64,000 bases of DNA, from NCBI RefSeq assembly GCF_026802175.1, contig NZ_CP113797.1, forward strand, positions 4,937,026-5,001,025, written 5' to 3'. Source of the stretch: Thermocoleostomius sinensis A174. GTDB taxonomy: Bacteria > Cyanobacteriota > Cyanobacteriia > Elainellales > Elainellaceae. Position numbers and translations under genes: made by a program. Shown piece by piece: positions 9,188-17,497 of this stretch. The notes beneath the pieces are model-generated. The model was not told the DNA's origin. It saw nothing but the letters and a program-made list of their open reading frames with translations, and did no database searches. The first letter of the stretch is position 1, and every line of letters begins with the position of its first letter.

Positions 9188-10306
9188 ATGGAATTAATGA
9201 TTGAAGATTTAATGGAACAACTGATTGAAATGGGAGGTTCCGATCTTCATCTATCAGCTGGATTGCCGCCTTACTTTCGCATTAGTGGTAAATTAACACC
9301 GATTGGTGATGAACCCATGACCGCAGAGCAATGTCAGCGGCTAATTTTCAGTATGTTGAACAACACGCAGCGCAAAACCCTAGAGCAAAATTGGGAATTG
9401 GACTGCTCCTATGGCGTCAAGGGCTTAGCCCGGTTTCGCGTCAATGTCTATAAAGATCGAGGGACATATGCTGCATGTTTACGAGCATTAAGTTCTAAAA
9501 TTCCTAATTTTGAAAAGCTAGGGCTGCCAGATATTGTCCGCGAAATGTCTGAAAAACCTAGAGGTTTGATTTTGGTAACGGGTCCAACGGGATCGGGCAA
9601 AACCACAACGTTAGCTGCCATGATTGACTTAATCAACCGCACCCGTGCCGAACACATTTTAACGGTGGAAGATCCGATCGAATTTGTTTATGAACCGATC
9701 AAAAGCTTGGTGCACCAGCGACAATTAGGCGAAGACACAAAAAGCTTTGCCAACGCCCTCAAAGCGGCACTGCGAGAAGACCCAGATATCATTCTGGTGG
9801 GTGAAATGCGCGACCTGGAAACAATCTCTCTGGCAATCTCAGCGGCCGAAACGGGGCACTTGGTATTTGGCACACTCCACACTAGTTCTGCTGCACAAAC
9901 GGTCGATCGCATGATCGATGTATTTCCATCCGAGCGTCAAACCCAAGTCAGGGTGCAGCTATCTAACTCCCTAGTGGCAGTATTCAGCCAAACGCTCGTA
10001 CCCAAAAAGAATCCTAAACCGGGTGAATATGGACGAGTCATGGCGCAAGAAATTATGGTCGTGACACCTGCTATCTCTAACCTAATTCGCGAAGGCAAAA
10101 CGGCACAAATCTACTCCTCCATCCAAACGGGCGGCAAGCATGGAATGCAAACCCTAGAGAAAGTCCTGGCCGATCTCTACAAAGCAGGCACCATCTCTTT
10201 TGAAGCCGCAATGTCTAAAACCTCAAAACCCGATGAAGTACAGCGCCTAATTGGAAGCACACCGCCGCCTGCTGCCCAACCCGCTAAAGCGGCTGTTCGA
10301 CACTAA
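9188..10306 (+). CDS. pilT: Twitching motility/pilus retraction ATPase PilT
   Basis: PilT disassembles the pilus and drives retraction, giving twitching phototaxis and DNA uptake in cyanobacteria. The 372-residue protein has an N-terminal PAS-like part, Walker A GPTGSGKTT (about 132-140), Walker B DPDIILVGEMRD, the His box HTSSAAQTVDR, and the PilT-specific AISNLIREGK motif (AIRNLIRE class). This last motif separates it from PilB and PilU. An AGAGGAA-like Shine-Dalgarno sits just ahead of the ATG. It lies 107 bp behind pilB and 111 bp ahead of pilC on the same strand. Confidence 0.96.
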   Translation: MELMIEDLMEQLIEMGGSDLHLSAGLPPYFRISGKLTPIGDEPMTAEQCQRLIFSMLNNTQRKTLEQNWELDCSYGVKGLARFRVNVYKDRGTYAACLRALSSKIPNFEKLGLPDIVREMSEKPRGLILVTGPTGSGKTTTLAAMIDLINRTRAEHILTVEDPIEFVYEPIKSLVHQRQLGEDTKSFANALKAALREDPDIILVGEMRDLETISLAISAAETGHLVFGTLHTSSAAQTVDRMIDVFPSERQTQVRVQLSNSLVAVFSQTLVPKKNPKPGEYGRVMAQEIMVVTPAISNLIREGKTAQIYSSIQTGGKHGMQTLEKVLADLYKAGTISFEAAMSKTSKPDEVQRLIGSTPPPAAQPAKAAVRH

Positions 10307-10417
10307 ATTTGTTTCAGATTCCAAAGCTCAATCCCCCTATTGAATTTCAAGGGAATCGAACTGATGCCCCTCACCTCTCTTCATTGATACAAAATTCCAT
10401 CGATACAGAATCGAGCT

Positions 10418-11653
10418 ATGCCTACCTACATTGTTCGTGCCAGAGATAATAAGGGCAATCTTCGCAAAACAAAAATTTCAGCGAATTCTCCGAGTGAAGC
10501 TCGGACTGTGCTGCGAGGACAAGGATTGTATGTTCAGAAATTGACCGAAGCACGGGGGGTGATAGAAACGCTCAATTCTTTGAAGTTGGAAGATTTGCAG
10601 AACTCGATGGCCAGCGTCACGGTCAAAGATAAGGCTGTTTTCTCGCGTCAATTCGCCGTAATGGTGAATGCTGGGGTAGCGATGGTGCGCAGTTTAGGAA
10701 TTCTAGCCGATCAATGCCCTAATCCCAAATTAAAAAAAGCCCTGCAAGAGATCAGCGCTGATGTGCAACAGGGAACCAACTTATCAGATTCTATGCGCAA
10801 GCATCCTAAGTGCTTTGATGGGCTGTATGTCAGCATGGTGCAGGCGGGTGAAGTAGGCGGTGTGCTGGATGAGGTGATGAACCGGTTGGCCAAATTGCTG
10901 GAAGATGTCTCTCGCCTTCAGAACCAAATAAAATCAGCCATGACCTATCCAGTAGCCGTCGGGTTTATTGCCGTTACTGTGTTTCTGGGCATGACCCTAT
11001 TTCTACTGCCCATCTTTGCCAAAATTTTTGAAGATCTGGACGCAAAACTGCCGCCTTTCACCGCCTTTATGATGGGCATTAGCAAATTCCTGAGAACGCC
11101 GCTCTATATGGGCATTTTAATTGTGACGATCGTTGCCCTTGTTATTGCCTACAAACAGTTTTATAAAACTAAGACAGGTCGGCAAACAATGGATCGGTTT
11201 TTCCTGAAAATGCCTCTGTTTGGTGACTTGGTGCAAAAAACCGCTACGGCTCGCTTCTGCCGTACCTTTGGTGCACTATCTCGATCGGGCGTTCCCATTT
11301 TGACAGCGCTGGAGATTGTTCGAGATACAGCAGGCAACCAAGTGATTGCTAATGCGATCGATGCGGCGCGTACTGAAGTGCAAACTGGCGGCATGATTAG
11401 TCTAGCCTTGCAACGAGAACAAGTTTTTCCAGTCATGGCAATTCAGATGATCAGTATTGGAGAAGAAACGGGCGAAATTGATACCATGCTGATGAAAGTA
11501 GCTGACTTTTATGAAGATGAAGTGGAACAAGCCGTCAAAGCCCTAACGAGCGTGATGGAACCGATCATGATTGTGGTGCTGGGAGGTATGGTAGGTTCAA
11601 TTCTCGTTGCCATGTATCTGCCCATCTTCAGCATCATGGATGCCATCAAGTAA
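10418..11653 (+). CDS. pilC: Type IV pilus inner-membrane platform protein PilC
   Basis: PilC is the inner-membrane core on which PilB and PilT act. The 411-residue protein has the standard layout: a short N-terminal domain, two T2SSF (GspF) helical domains (about 70-195 and 275-400), and three membrane segments (near 180-205 TLFLLPIFAKIF; about 228-246 MGILIVTIVALVIAY; about 375-400 PIMIVVLGGMVGSILVAM). The conserved FSRQFAVMVNAGV and FCRTFGALSRSGVPI elements mark the start of each repeat. It ends the pilBTC set. The following gene starts 18 bp later and may belong to the same transcript. Confidence 0.96.
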   Translation: MPTYIVRARDNKGNLRKTKISANSPSEARTVLRGQGLYVQKLTEARGVIETLNSLKLEDLQNSMASVTVKDKAVFSRQFAVMVNAGVAMVRSLGILADQCPNPKLKKALQEISADVQQGTNLSDSMRKHPKCFDGLYVSMVQAGEVGGVLDEVMNRLAKLLEDVSRLQNQIKSAMTYPVAVGFIAVTVFLGMTLFLLPIFAKIFEDLDAKLPPFTAFMMGISKFLRTPLYMGILIVTIVALVIAYKQFYKTKTGRQTMDRFFLKMPLFGDLVQKTATARFCRTFGALSRSGVPILTALEIVRDTAGNQVIANAIDAARTEVQTGGMISLALQREQVFPVMAIQMISIGEETGEIDTMLMKVADFYEDEVEQAVKALTSVMEPIMIVVLGGMVGSILVAMYLPIFSIMDAIK

Positions 11654-11671
11654 GGGCAGGTTCTCTAATTT

Positions 11672-12259
11672 ATGTCTCATCAAGCGCATTACGAAACTGT
11701 GCTAGCCACCTGTAGCAACCAGTCTGGGGCGATCGCTCTACTCAAACAATATCGACCGTATCTGGAAATGATTCCCAGTATGCGCCGTCCCCATGACAGC
11801 CTAATTTCGATTCCGCTGCCCCTGATTCGGGTGCGATCTGTTGCATCTATAGGGAAAACAGGTGCAGTATCCGGCGAATTAGTACGACTACCTTGCGAGG
11901 TTGTCATGCTGATGTGCGATCCAGAGTGGAAAATTAAAACCGGGGTGGAATTGTTTCTCTTCATTCATCGCCCCAACGAAGATTTCTCGCAGTTGCTCGG
12001 CCGGTGGCGACAAACTCAGATTTACCTGGACAACGGCTACGAGTGGATCATGCCCAGTCGCTATCAGCACATCCTCAGCGAAGGAGCCGAACAAATTCGC
12101 CCGCTGTTTGTGGTGTTTCCAAAGACACCCGATCGCATTTGCCGGGGCTTGAAAGGTGCTGGTTTACCATTCGTCCTGCAAACGCCTGACCTACTAGACG
12201 CTGAACCAGCTAATTTCCTCAATCCGTTTTCTACAGAGATGCTAGAAGCAGACGAATAG
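11672..12259 (+). CDS. Hypothetical protein directly downstream of pilC
   Basis: A 195-residue soluble protein I do not recognise. It begins 18 bp after the pilC stop, so it is probably translated from the pil mRNA. It contains alternating hydrophobic strands (VVMLMCDPEWKIKTGVELFLFIHR), an aromatic region (YLDNGYEWIMPSRYQHI) and an acidic C-terminus. No signal peptide, membrane helix or known catalytic motif is visible. Context suggests a link to pilus function or its regulation, but that is an inference from position only. Confidence 0.7.
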   Translation: MSHQAHYETVLATCSNQSGAIALLKQYRPYLEMIPSMRRPHDSLISIPLPLIRVRSVASIGKTGAVSGELVRLPCEVVMLMCDPEWKIKTGVELFLFIHRPNEDFSQLLGRWRQTQIYLDNGYEWIMPSRYQHILSEGAEQIRPLFVVFPKTPDRICRGLKGAGLPFVLQTPDLLDAEPANFLNPFSTEMLEADE

Positions 12260-12467
12260 CCAGTTATGGCAAAACCCAAGTAGTTAAAACGACTGAAGCA
12301 ATCCAGCTGCCGCATACAGCCCGAATGCAAGAACCTACGTTCACGTTGACCACCGTTGCTATGCCAACGTAATACCACTCTAAACAACCTTGATGTTATC
12401 CTCTTCCCACTTGTAGCTGCCTCGATCGCCCGCAGAACGACCTAAAACCACCATGGTATCTTTTCTG

Positions 12468-12541
12468 GGAGAAGGGACTGGGGGATGAGGGTGGTTTGGG
12501 AGGCAAGATTCAGAAGCAAGATCAACGGGTACCAGGCTAAT
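12468..12541 (+). repeat. Dispersed intergenic repeat, copy A
   Basis: This copy begins GGGAGAAGGGACTGGGGGAT, continues through the core GGTTTGGGAGGCAAGAT, and ends ATCAACGGGTACCAGGCTAA. Related copies sit at 22306-22383 on the other strand and at 47201-47264. It lies in the 312-bp gap between 12259 and 12572, where I see no gene. Confidence 0.7.
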
Positions 12542-12571
12542 ATATCAAGAACAGTAGCTTTCAAAATAACG

Positions 12572-12841
12572 TTATTTTTGTTCCTCAAACGGACTATGCG
12601 ATTCTAGTAACCACAGTTTTTCTAAAAGCAGAATGCGTTGACGCAGCAGCGTTGCTCGCCGTTTCTTGTGAACAATCATCGCAAATAAACTGAGAATTAA
12701 CAGCGCAATTATTGAATTAACTACGATCGGCGTAGTAGATTGAACTGGCATCATCGCGGCTGGCTGAGGGGGTTGGGTAGACGAAGTTGCCAAAACCGCT
12801 TGAGCATCACTTGGGTGGATCGGTAGAGTAGGAGGGTGCAT
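12572..12841 (-). CDS. Small single-pass membrane protein, hypothetical
   Basis: An 89-residue protein with a Pro/Thr/Gln-rich N-terminus (about 1-38), one hydrophobic segment (VNSIIALLILSLFAMIV, about 42-58), then a basic stretch (HKKRRATLLRQR) and an amphipathic helix (LLLEKLWLLESH). By the positive-inside rule the C-terminal part is cytoplasmic. No family is recognised. Its ATG lies 21 bp from the in-frame start at 12863 on the opposite strand, so the two small genes may share a divergent promoter region. Confidence 0.55.
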   Translation of the reverse strand: MHPPTLPIHPSDAQAVLATSSTQPPQPAAMMPVQSTTPIVVNSIIALLILSLFAMIVHKKRRATLLRQRILLLEKLWLLESHSPFEEQK

Positions 12842-12976
12842 GAGTGGCGTTCTAGATTGTAAATGGATTCACACTTACATCTACAACGGGCACTCATGGT
12901 TTTACGCTCATTTCAGGTGGATTATCTTCTGCAATTAAGGTGGCAGAAACTGGCAACGTCTAGAGAAATAACTCTA

Positions 12977-13321
12977 ATGTGCAAGCAACAAGGATGGCGA
13001 GAGTGGTGGATATGGGCGATCGGGCTACTTGGGCTGGGCGTAATTGGGCTAAGCCTGATCGGAAGCTTGATGGTGATATCTCCGGCTCAGGCGGCTCTTT
13101 ATTGCCGTTCAACGGGGGAACACACGATTTGCATCTTGAGTATCAAACGCAGCGCCAAAAATTATTGGGAGTATCGCGCTTCCGTGCGCGTAGATGGGGT
13201 TGAACGTCCGATCGAACTCTACAATTGCCGTGATCGGTTGCGCACGCAACGAGATGGTACAACTTTACCCTTTGAGCCAGCAGGGGCAGGAACGGTTATT
13301 TGTCACCTATTCGATCGGTAA
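12977..13321 (+). CDS. Small membrane-anchored/exported hypothetical protein
   Basis: The frame is open from ATG 12863 (152 aa), but ATG 12977 gives a typical export signal of 114 residues: basic start, WIWAIGLLGLGVIGLSLIG core, and a possible AQA cleavage site. The mature part (about 75 residues) holds four Cys (YCRST, TICIL, YNCRDR, VICHL) that could pair as two disulfides in the periplasm, which is an inference. No known family is recognised. It is convergent with the Gly/Asp-rich gene, with a strong hairpin between them. Confidence 0.55.
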   Translation: MCKQQGWREWWIWAIGLLGLGVIGLSLIGSLMVISPAQAALYCRSTGEHTICILSIKRSAKNYWEYRASVRVDGVERPIELYNCRDRLRTQRDGTTLPFEPAGAGTVICHLFDR

Positions 13322-13382
13322 ATCGATAAATTGATTTAGTGAAGAAACAACCTGTAAACAGCACTCGAACGAAAAATTTGAA

Positions 13383-13405
13383 AAGGGTAGGCACCGCCTA
13401 CCCTT
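13383..13405. terminator. Bidirectional terminator hairpin
   Basis: A perfect 10-bp stem, AAGGGTAGGC / GCCTACCCTT, with a 3-nt loop lies between the convergent genes ending at 13321 and 13437. AAAAATTTGAAA precedes it and TTCTGTATGTTT follows it, so each strand has a T-rich flank. It fits intrinsic termination in both directions. Confidence 0.75.
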
Positions 13406-13436
13406 CTGTATGTTTATCACCCACTAGGACATGGCA

Positions 13437-14648
13437 CTACCAAAGTGCACGTACTCCGCCTGTCGCATCATCAGTTGTGCCACCGCCAACGCCGTTTCTG
13501 TTGGGAGCGGGGGCCGGCACAGAGGGGCTAGGTGCGGCTGGACGAGTCGGACGTTCGATTGGGGCTTGGGTCGAGGGAGGAGGAAGGAGGGGTTCGCGAG
13601 GACGGCTAACCGGGGGAATGCTGGGTTCGGTATCGTCTTCGTCATCTCTCACATTGCTGACATCGTCCACAGTTGTATCTTGTCCAGCGTCTTGTTCGGC
13701 AAAACCGGGGCGGGAAATGCCCTCAAACGCATCACCCGTTTCGCCAATTCCGGAATCGCCTCGATTGTCCCGATCGTCGGTCGTATCCTCGGCTTCATCA
13801 CCTTCGGTATCATTTTGATCGGTATCTTGATCGGAATCCTCGCCACGATCAGCCTCCTCGCCGCGATCGCCCCCTTGCTCACTGTCTTGATCGCTACCCC
13901 GATCGTCGCCTTGGTTGTCATTTTGATTACCAGTATCTCGCTCACCATCTTGCCCACGATCGCCACCTTGATTGCCGCTATCATGACCGCTATCTTGCCC
14001 ACGATCGTCCCCTTGATCGGTATCTTGATTGCCGCTATCATGACCGCCATTCTGGCTACTGTCTTGTCCACGACCATCACCTTGGCTATCACCCCGATCA
14101 TTTCCCCGATTGGAATCATTGTTGCCTTGTTCATTCCCCCGATCGCCCCCTTGATCAGTGTCTTGATTGCCGCTATCATGATCACCTTGATCACCGCGAC
14201 CTTCGTTACCACCGCGATCGTTGCCTTGACTATCACTCTCATGTCCACCGCGATCGTTGCCGCCTTGATTGCCGCGACCTTGCCCGCCTTGGCTACTGCC
14301 ATCATGACCCTCACCACCTTGACCACCGCTATCCTGACCACCATTACCGCCTTGGTCATTGTCACCGTTATTGTCACCGTTGCCGCTTTGATCGCCACCA
14401 TCCTGACTGCCATCTTGGTCGCCCTGACCACCATTGTCACCACTCTGACCGCCATTACCACCATCACCAGATTCGCCAGTACTAATTAAAAAACTGTCTT
14501 GCTCTGTAGCATTCAGTTGACTGAAGCGAGTTGATTCGGAATCGATCGATGATAAGGCTGGCAATCCAAATAGAAAGGTCCCAACACTAGAAATCCCAAT
14601 AATAACTGCGAGTTGTGTAATTGATTTCTTTCTGCGATCTGAATTCAT
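13437..14648 (-). CDS. Exported Gly/Asp/Asn/Gln-rich low-complexity protein
   Basis: About 403 residues. The ATG at 14648 is chosen because an AAGGA lies 7 nt upstream, rather than the first in-frame codon at 14666. Residues 1-35 are basic then hydrophobic (SITQLAVIIGISSVGTFLFG), a signal or anchor. Residues about 60-300 are almost only G, D, N, Q, S, R and E in irregular units such as GGDRGNEQGNND and HDSGNQDTDQGDDRG. The last ~80 residues are Pro-rich (PREPLLPPPSTQAP). It should be disordered and highly hydrophilic, perhaps a cell-surface or matrix component or a calcium/water binder. No RTX nonapeptide pattern is evident. The tandem DNA leaves several long overlapping frames open, but only this one has a start, a signal sequence and a ribosome-binding site. 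Confidence 0.7.
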   Translation of the reverse strand: MNSDRRKKSITQLAVIIGISSVGTFLFGLPALSSIDSESTRFSQLNATEQDSFLISTGESGDGGNGGQSGDNGGQGDQDGSQDGGDQSGNGDNNGDNDQGGNGGQDSGGQGGEGHDGSSQGGQGRGNQGGNDRGGHESDSQGNDRGGNEGRGDQGDHDSGNQDTDQGGDRGNEQGNNDSNRGNDRGDSQGDGRGQDSSQNGGHDSGNQDTDQGDDRGQDSGHDSGNQGGDRGQDGERDTGNQNDNQGDDRGSDQDSEQGGDRGEEADRGEDSDQDTDQNDTEGDEAEDTTDDRDNRGDSGIGETGDAFEGISRPGFAEQDAGQDTTVDDVSNVRDDEDDTEPSIPPVSRPREPLLPPPSTQAPIERPTRPAAPSPSVPAPAPNRNGVGGGTTDDATGGVRALW

Positions 14649-14666
14649 TGTCATTTCCTTGCACAC

Positions 14667-15165
14667 TCAAACAAATAGCTAGACGACTTGACCTCACACC
14701 AGTGAGGCGTAAAATTCACTGAAGCGCTTTTCTGTGGAAAGCCTGATTATGCTAGCCAGCCAGTGAATCATGATTTAGCGCTGGACTAGCAATAAATAGA
14801 TTGAAGATGTAGGATAGATGCACACTTACAGTATTAGAAGGCACATTAGCTCAGCCATCAATGGGGCTATTGAGCAGGTTTGTAGATGCAAACATATCTG
14901 GCAATGGCTACTTCAACCAAACAGTTGAAACAGTTGTGATTATCTGCTTCCAAGCTTTTGGGTTATTTCCTAGATAAACTCTAGCCTTGCTATCGCTCAG
15001 TCTCTATCCACCTGAAGACGGATTTGAACGAGTATTATTTGTTACTCAAAATTGCCGTTTGCCTAAAGAATGTAGATTTAGAAAAATCCTTCTGTTAAGT
15101 GCTCGTATAGTCGATTTATTCGCTTCATTATTAGAGTAATCAGTATTAGTATCAAGGAGTCTCTG
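14667..15165. other. Intergenic region without recognised features
   Basis: About 500 bp between the start of the Gly/Asp-rich gene and the Rid-family gene on opposite strands. It is AT-richer than the surroundings and should contain both promoters. I see no ORF, tRNA or strong hairpin. An AAGGAG lies 8 bp ahead of the ATG at 15166. Confidence 0.5.
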
Positions 15166-15549
15166 ATGCGGCGTTTAATTAGTTCTGGGTCAACTTTTGA
15201 GCAGAATGTCGGCTATTCTAGAGCCGTTGTAGATGGCGACTGGGTATTTGTTTCAGGAACAACTGGGTTTGATTACAGCACCATGTCTATTTCAGAGGAT
15301 GTAGTGGAACAAGCAGAACAGTGCTTTAAGAACATTAATGCGGCCCTATCAGAAGCTGGATGTACCCTGAATGATGTTGTTCGAGTCCACTACATTTTGC
15401 CAAACCGAGATGACTTTGAGCCGTGTTGGCCAGTACTGCGGCGGTATTTCGGAGATATTCGACCCGCTTCTACGATGATTGTAGCTGGCTTGGCAGATGA
15501 GCGGATGCGTATTGAGATTGAAGTGACGGCGCGACGATCGACCACGTAG
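15166..15549 (+). CDS. Rid (YjgF/YER057c/UK114) family protein
   Basis: A 127-residue, complete Rid-fold protein with GDWVFVSGTTGFD near residue 24, the helix AEQCFKNINAALSEAGCTLNDVV, and the terminal strand RIEIEVTA. RidA proteins hydrolyse reactive imines from serine or threonine dehydration. They use an Arg in the PARS-type motif before the last strands. Here the equivalent reads PASTMIVAGL and the Arg is absent. It therefore belongs to a non-canonical Rid subgroup, and imine deaminase activity should not be assumed. An AAGGAG Shine-Dalgarno is present. Confidence 0.88.
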   Translation: MRRLISSGSTFEQNVGYSRAVVDGDWVFVSGTTGFDYSTMSISEDVVEQAEQCFKNINAALSEAGCTLNDVVRVHYILPNRDDFEPCWPVLRRYFGDIRPASTMIVAGLADERMRIEIEVTARRSTT

Positions 15550-15626
15550 GGGCACTGCCATCAGTACCCCTATAGATGCTAAATGAAGGCTTGAACGATC
15601 GAGGTTGTTATCTACTTCTCGACTGT

Positions 15627-17339
15627 CTACTGTTTATCAGCAAAAAACTGACTGAACAGGTGCTTTTGCGCAGTTGCATCCAATCGATCGATCGCCCGAT
15701 TCACGCTGCTTAAAACAGCCAACAACGAAGCCGTCACAATATTGGAGTGAATGCCTACCCCATAAAGTGATCCTGGAATGCAATCGCCGCTTAACTCGAT
15801 GTAGGCAACTGCGGTAGCGTCGCTGCCTTGGGTCATTGATCGTTCTTCGTAGGAGTGAACCCACAGGTTTAAATTGAGTGCCTGAAGAAAAGCATCGATT
15901 GGACCGTTACCGTTGCCGATTCGTGTGATTGCTTGATGACGGAATTGTAGATCAACAGTGATTATCTGATTACCCAGAAATTCCTCGTCTTCCGATAAGT
16001 GATGAGAAATATACTTAAACGGTTCGTATACTTGCAAATATTCGCGACTAAACAACTGCCAGAGATGCTCGGCTGTCATTTCCTTGCCACTGGCATCCAT
16101 TGTTTGTTGCACCACTTGACTGAACTCAATTTGTAAACGTCGTGGCATTACCAAGTTATAGTCGCGTTCCAGCAAGAAGGCCATGCCGCCTTTGCCAGAT
16201 TGACTGTTGACGCGAATAATTGATTCGTAGGTGCGGCCCAAATCAGCGGGATCGATCGGCAGATAGGGAACTTCCCAAAGAGCATTGGCTGCTTGGGCAG
16301 CGAATCCTTTTTTGATGGCATCTTGATGTGAACCAGAAAATGCCGTAAAGACCAGATCGCCTACATAGGGATGACGAGGATGAATCGGTAGCTGGTTACA
16401 ATACTCAACGGTTCTCGCGACTTCATTGATATTGGAGAAATTCAGCCCTGGATGAATGCCTTGGGTATATAAGTTCAGCGCCAATGTTACCAAATCGACA
16501 TTGCCCGTGCGCTCGCCGTTGCCAAATAAGCATCCTTCCACGCGATCGGCTCCGGCCATTTGCGCCAGTTCGGCGGCTGCCGTGCCACAGCCTCGATCGT
16601 TGTGAGGATGAACGCTCAACACCACATTCTTTCGCCATTTCAAATGACGGTGCATCCACTCCACCTGATCGGCAAATACATTTGGGGTTGCTACTTCCAC
16701 TGTAGCAGGCAAGTTAATAATGGCTTTGCGATCGGGGGATGGTTGCCAAATGTCTAGCACTGCATCACAGATTTCCTTGGCAAAATTAAGCTCGGTTGCG
16801 GTAAAGGTTTCAGGAGAATATTCAAAACGCCACTCGGTTTCTGGCTGTTCGGCTGCTAACTGGTTACAGAGGGCGGCGGCTGTTGTTGCCAATTGAATCG
16901 TTCCGGCTCGATCGAGTCCAAACACGGTACGGCGAAAAACAGGTGAAGTAGCATTGTACACATGCACGATCGCTCGTTTAGCACCGCGCAATGACTCGAA
17001 TGTGCGACGAATGAGATCTTCTCGAGCTTGAGTTAAAACTTGAATGGTTACATCATCGGGAATGAGATGATGATTGATGAGATGACGAACAAAATCAAAG
17101 TCGGTTTGTGAAGCGGAAGGAAACGCAACCTCAATTTCTTTAAAGCCAATCTGCACTAACAAGTGAAACAAACGCAGCTTGCGGTCAACGTTCATGGGTT
17201 CAATCAACGCCTGATTGCCATCACGCAAATCAGTGCTGAGCCAGATAGGAGGTTGGGTGATGGTTTTGCTGGGCCAAGTGCGATCGGACAACTGGACAGG
17301 GACAAAGGGGCGATATTTGGCAGCGGGATGATTCAACAC
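15627..17339 (-). CDS. leuA: 2-isopropylmalate synthase (LeuA type 2)
   Basis: LeuA condenses 2-ketoisovalerate with acetyl-CoA, the committed step of leucine synthesis. The 570-residue protein is the type 2 form, as in actinobacteria. The HMGL-like barrel carries [10 protein letters not shown] (about 35-44, metal Asp40) and [10 protein letters not shown] near 245. The linker is followed by a LeuA dimer/allosteric domain (about 430-565, [13 protein letters not shown]), expected to bind leucine for feedback inhibition. The start is GTG 17339 with AGGAG 9 nt upstream. The first codons overlap the end of a 54-codon Leu-rich leader ORF, so translation may be coupled. Confidence 0.95.
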   Translation of the reverse strand: MLNHPAAKYRPFVPVQLSDRTWPSKTITQPPIWLSTDLRDGNQALIEPMNVDRKLRLFHLLVQIGFKEIEVAFPSASQTDFDFVRHLINHHLIPDDVTIQVLTQAREDLIRRTFESLRGAKRAIVHVYNATSPVFRRTVFGLDRAGTIQLATTAAALCNQLAAEQPETEWRFEYSPETFTATELNFAKEICDAVLDIWQPSPDRKAIINLPATVEVATPNVFADQVEWMHRHLKWRKNVVLSVHPHNDRGCGTAAAELAQMAGADRVEGCLFGNGERTGNVDLVTLALNLYTQGIHPGLNFSNINEVARTVEYCNQLPIHPRHPYVGDLVFTAFSGSHQDAIKKGFAAQAANALWEVPYLPIDPADLGRTYESIIRVNSQSGKGGMAFLLERDYNLVMPRRLQIEFSQVVQQTMDASGKEMTAEHLWQLFSREYLQVYEPFKYISHHLSEDEEFLGNQIITVDLQFRHQAITRIGNGNGPIDAFLQALNLNLWVHSYEERSMTQGSDATAVAYIELSGDCIPGSLYGVGIHSNIVTASLLAVLSSVNRAIDRLDATAQKHLFSQFFADKQ

Positions 17340-17497
17340 GATCGTTTTCTCCTAAATTTTTGGTGAGTATAGATACGACAAGAAGATGGTGTAGTGGCAA
17401 AAGATGTCGCGAATGCAGGGCTGCCAGGTTGCCACGAATGCCAAACCTGACAACCCACCAACAGTCGCAGTGATACTAGATTCAAGACAAGCGCCAT
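17333..17497 (-). CDS. Putative leucine-rich leader peptide (uORF) of leuA
   Basis: A 54-codon ORF just upstream of leuA. It has a strong Shine-Dalgarno (GGAGG, 17503-17507) 5 nt before its ATG. Its N-terminus reads [14 protein letters not shown]: six Leu and three Val among the first 14 codons. A 13-bp hairpin is formed by codons 15-28. The ORF runs into leuA: its TGA is 17333-17335 and the leuA GTG is 17337-17339, so the two overlap by 7 nt. These are the marks of a ribosome-sensing leader peptide, a mechanism known for amino-acid operons including actinobacterial leuA. Function here is inferred. The rest of the peptide has no recognisable domain. Confidence 0.6.
   Translation of the reverse strand: MALVLNLVSLRLLVGCQVWHSWQPGSPAFATSFATTPSSCRIYTHQKFRRKRSC
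17418..17456 (-). promoter_or_regulatory. leuA: Hairpin in the leuA leader
   Basis: On the transcript strand GGGTTGTCAGGTT pairs with AACCTGGCAGCCC: 13 bp including two G-U pairs, with a 13-nt loop. It begins directly after the Leu/Val codon run of the leader ORF, so a ribosome slowed on those codons would sit at its 5' side. There is no clean T tract after it (a TTTT comes about 14 nt later). It may therefore act as an anti-terminator, pause element or translation coupling switch rather than a classic terminator. Confidence 0.5.

Noticed and set aside
13431-14489. Long plus-strand ORF (352 codons) opposite the Gly/Asp-rich gene, rich in Ile/Thr/Ala
   Set aside because: It is an antisense frame of a periodic repeat. 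It has no Shine-Dalgarno or family features, whereas the minus strand has a signal sequence and AAGGA. The plus-strand frame 13673-14485 and the minus frame 13649-14467 are rejected for the same reason.
13437-14648. Possible CRISPR-like or RTX array
   Set aside because: Units vary in length and sequence, there are no constant direct repeats with unique spacers, and the GGXGXDXUX nonapeptide is not present.
15000-15060. T-arm-like GTTCAAATCC on the minus strand, possible tRNA
   Set aside because: The flanking five bases do not pair and no anticodon or acceptor arm can be folded. No tRNA is supported anywhere in the window.
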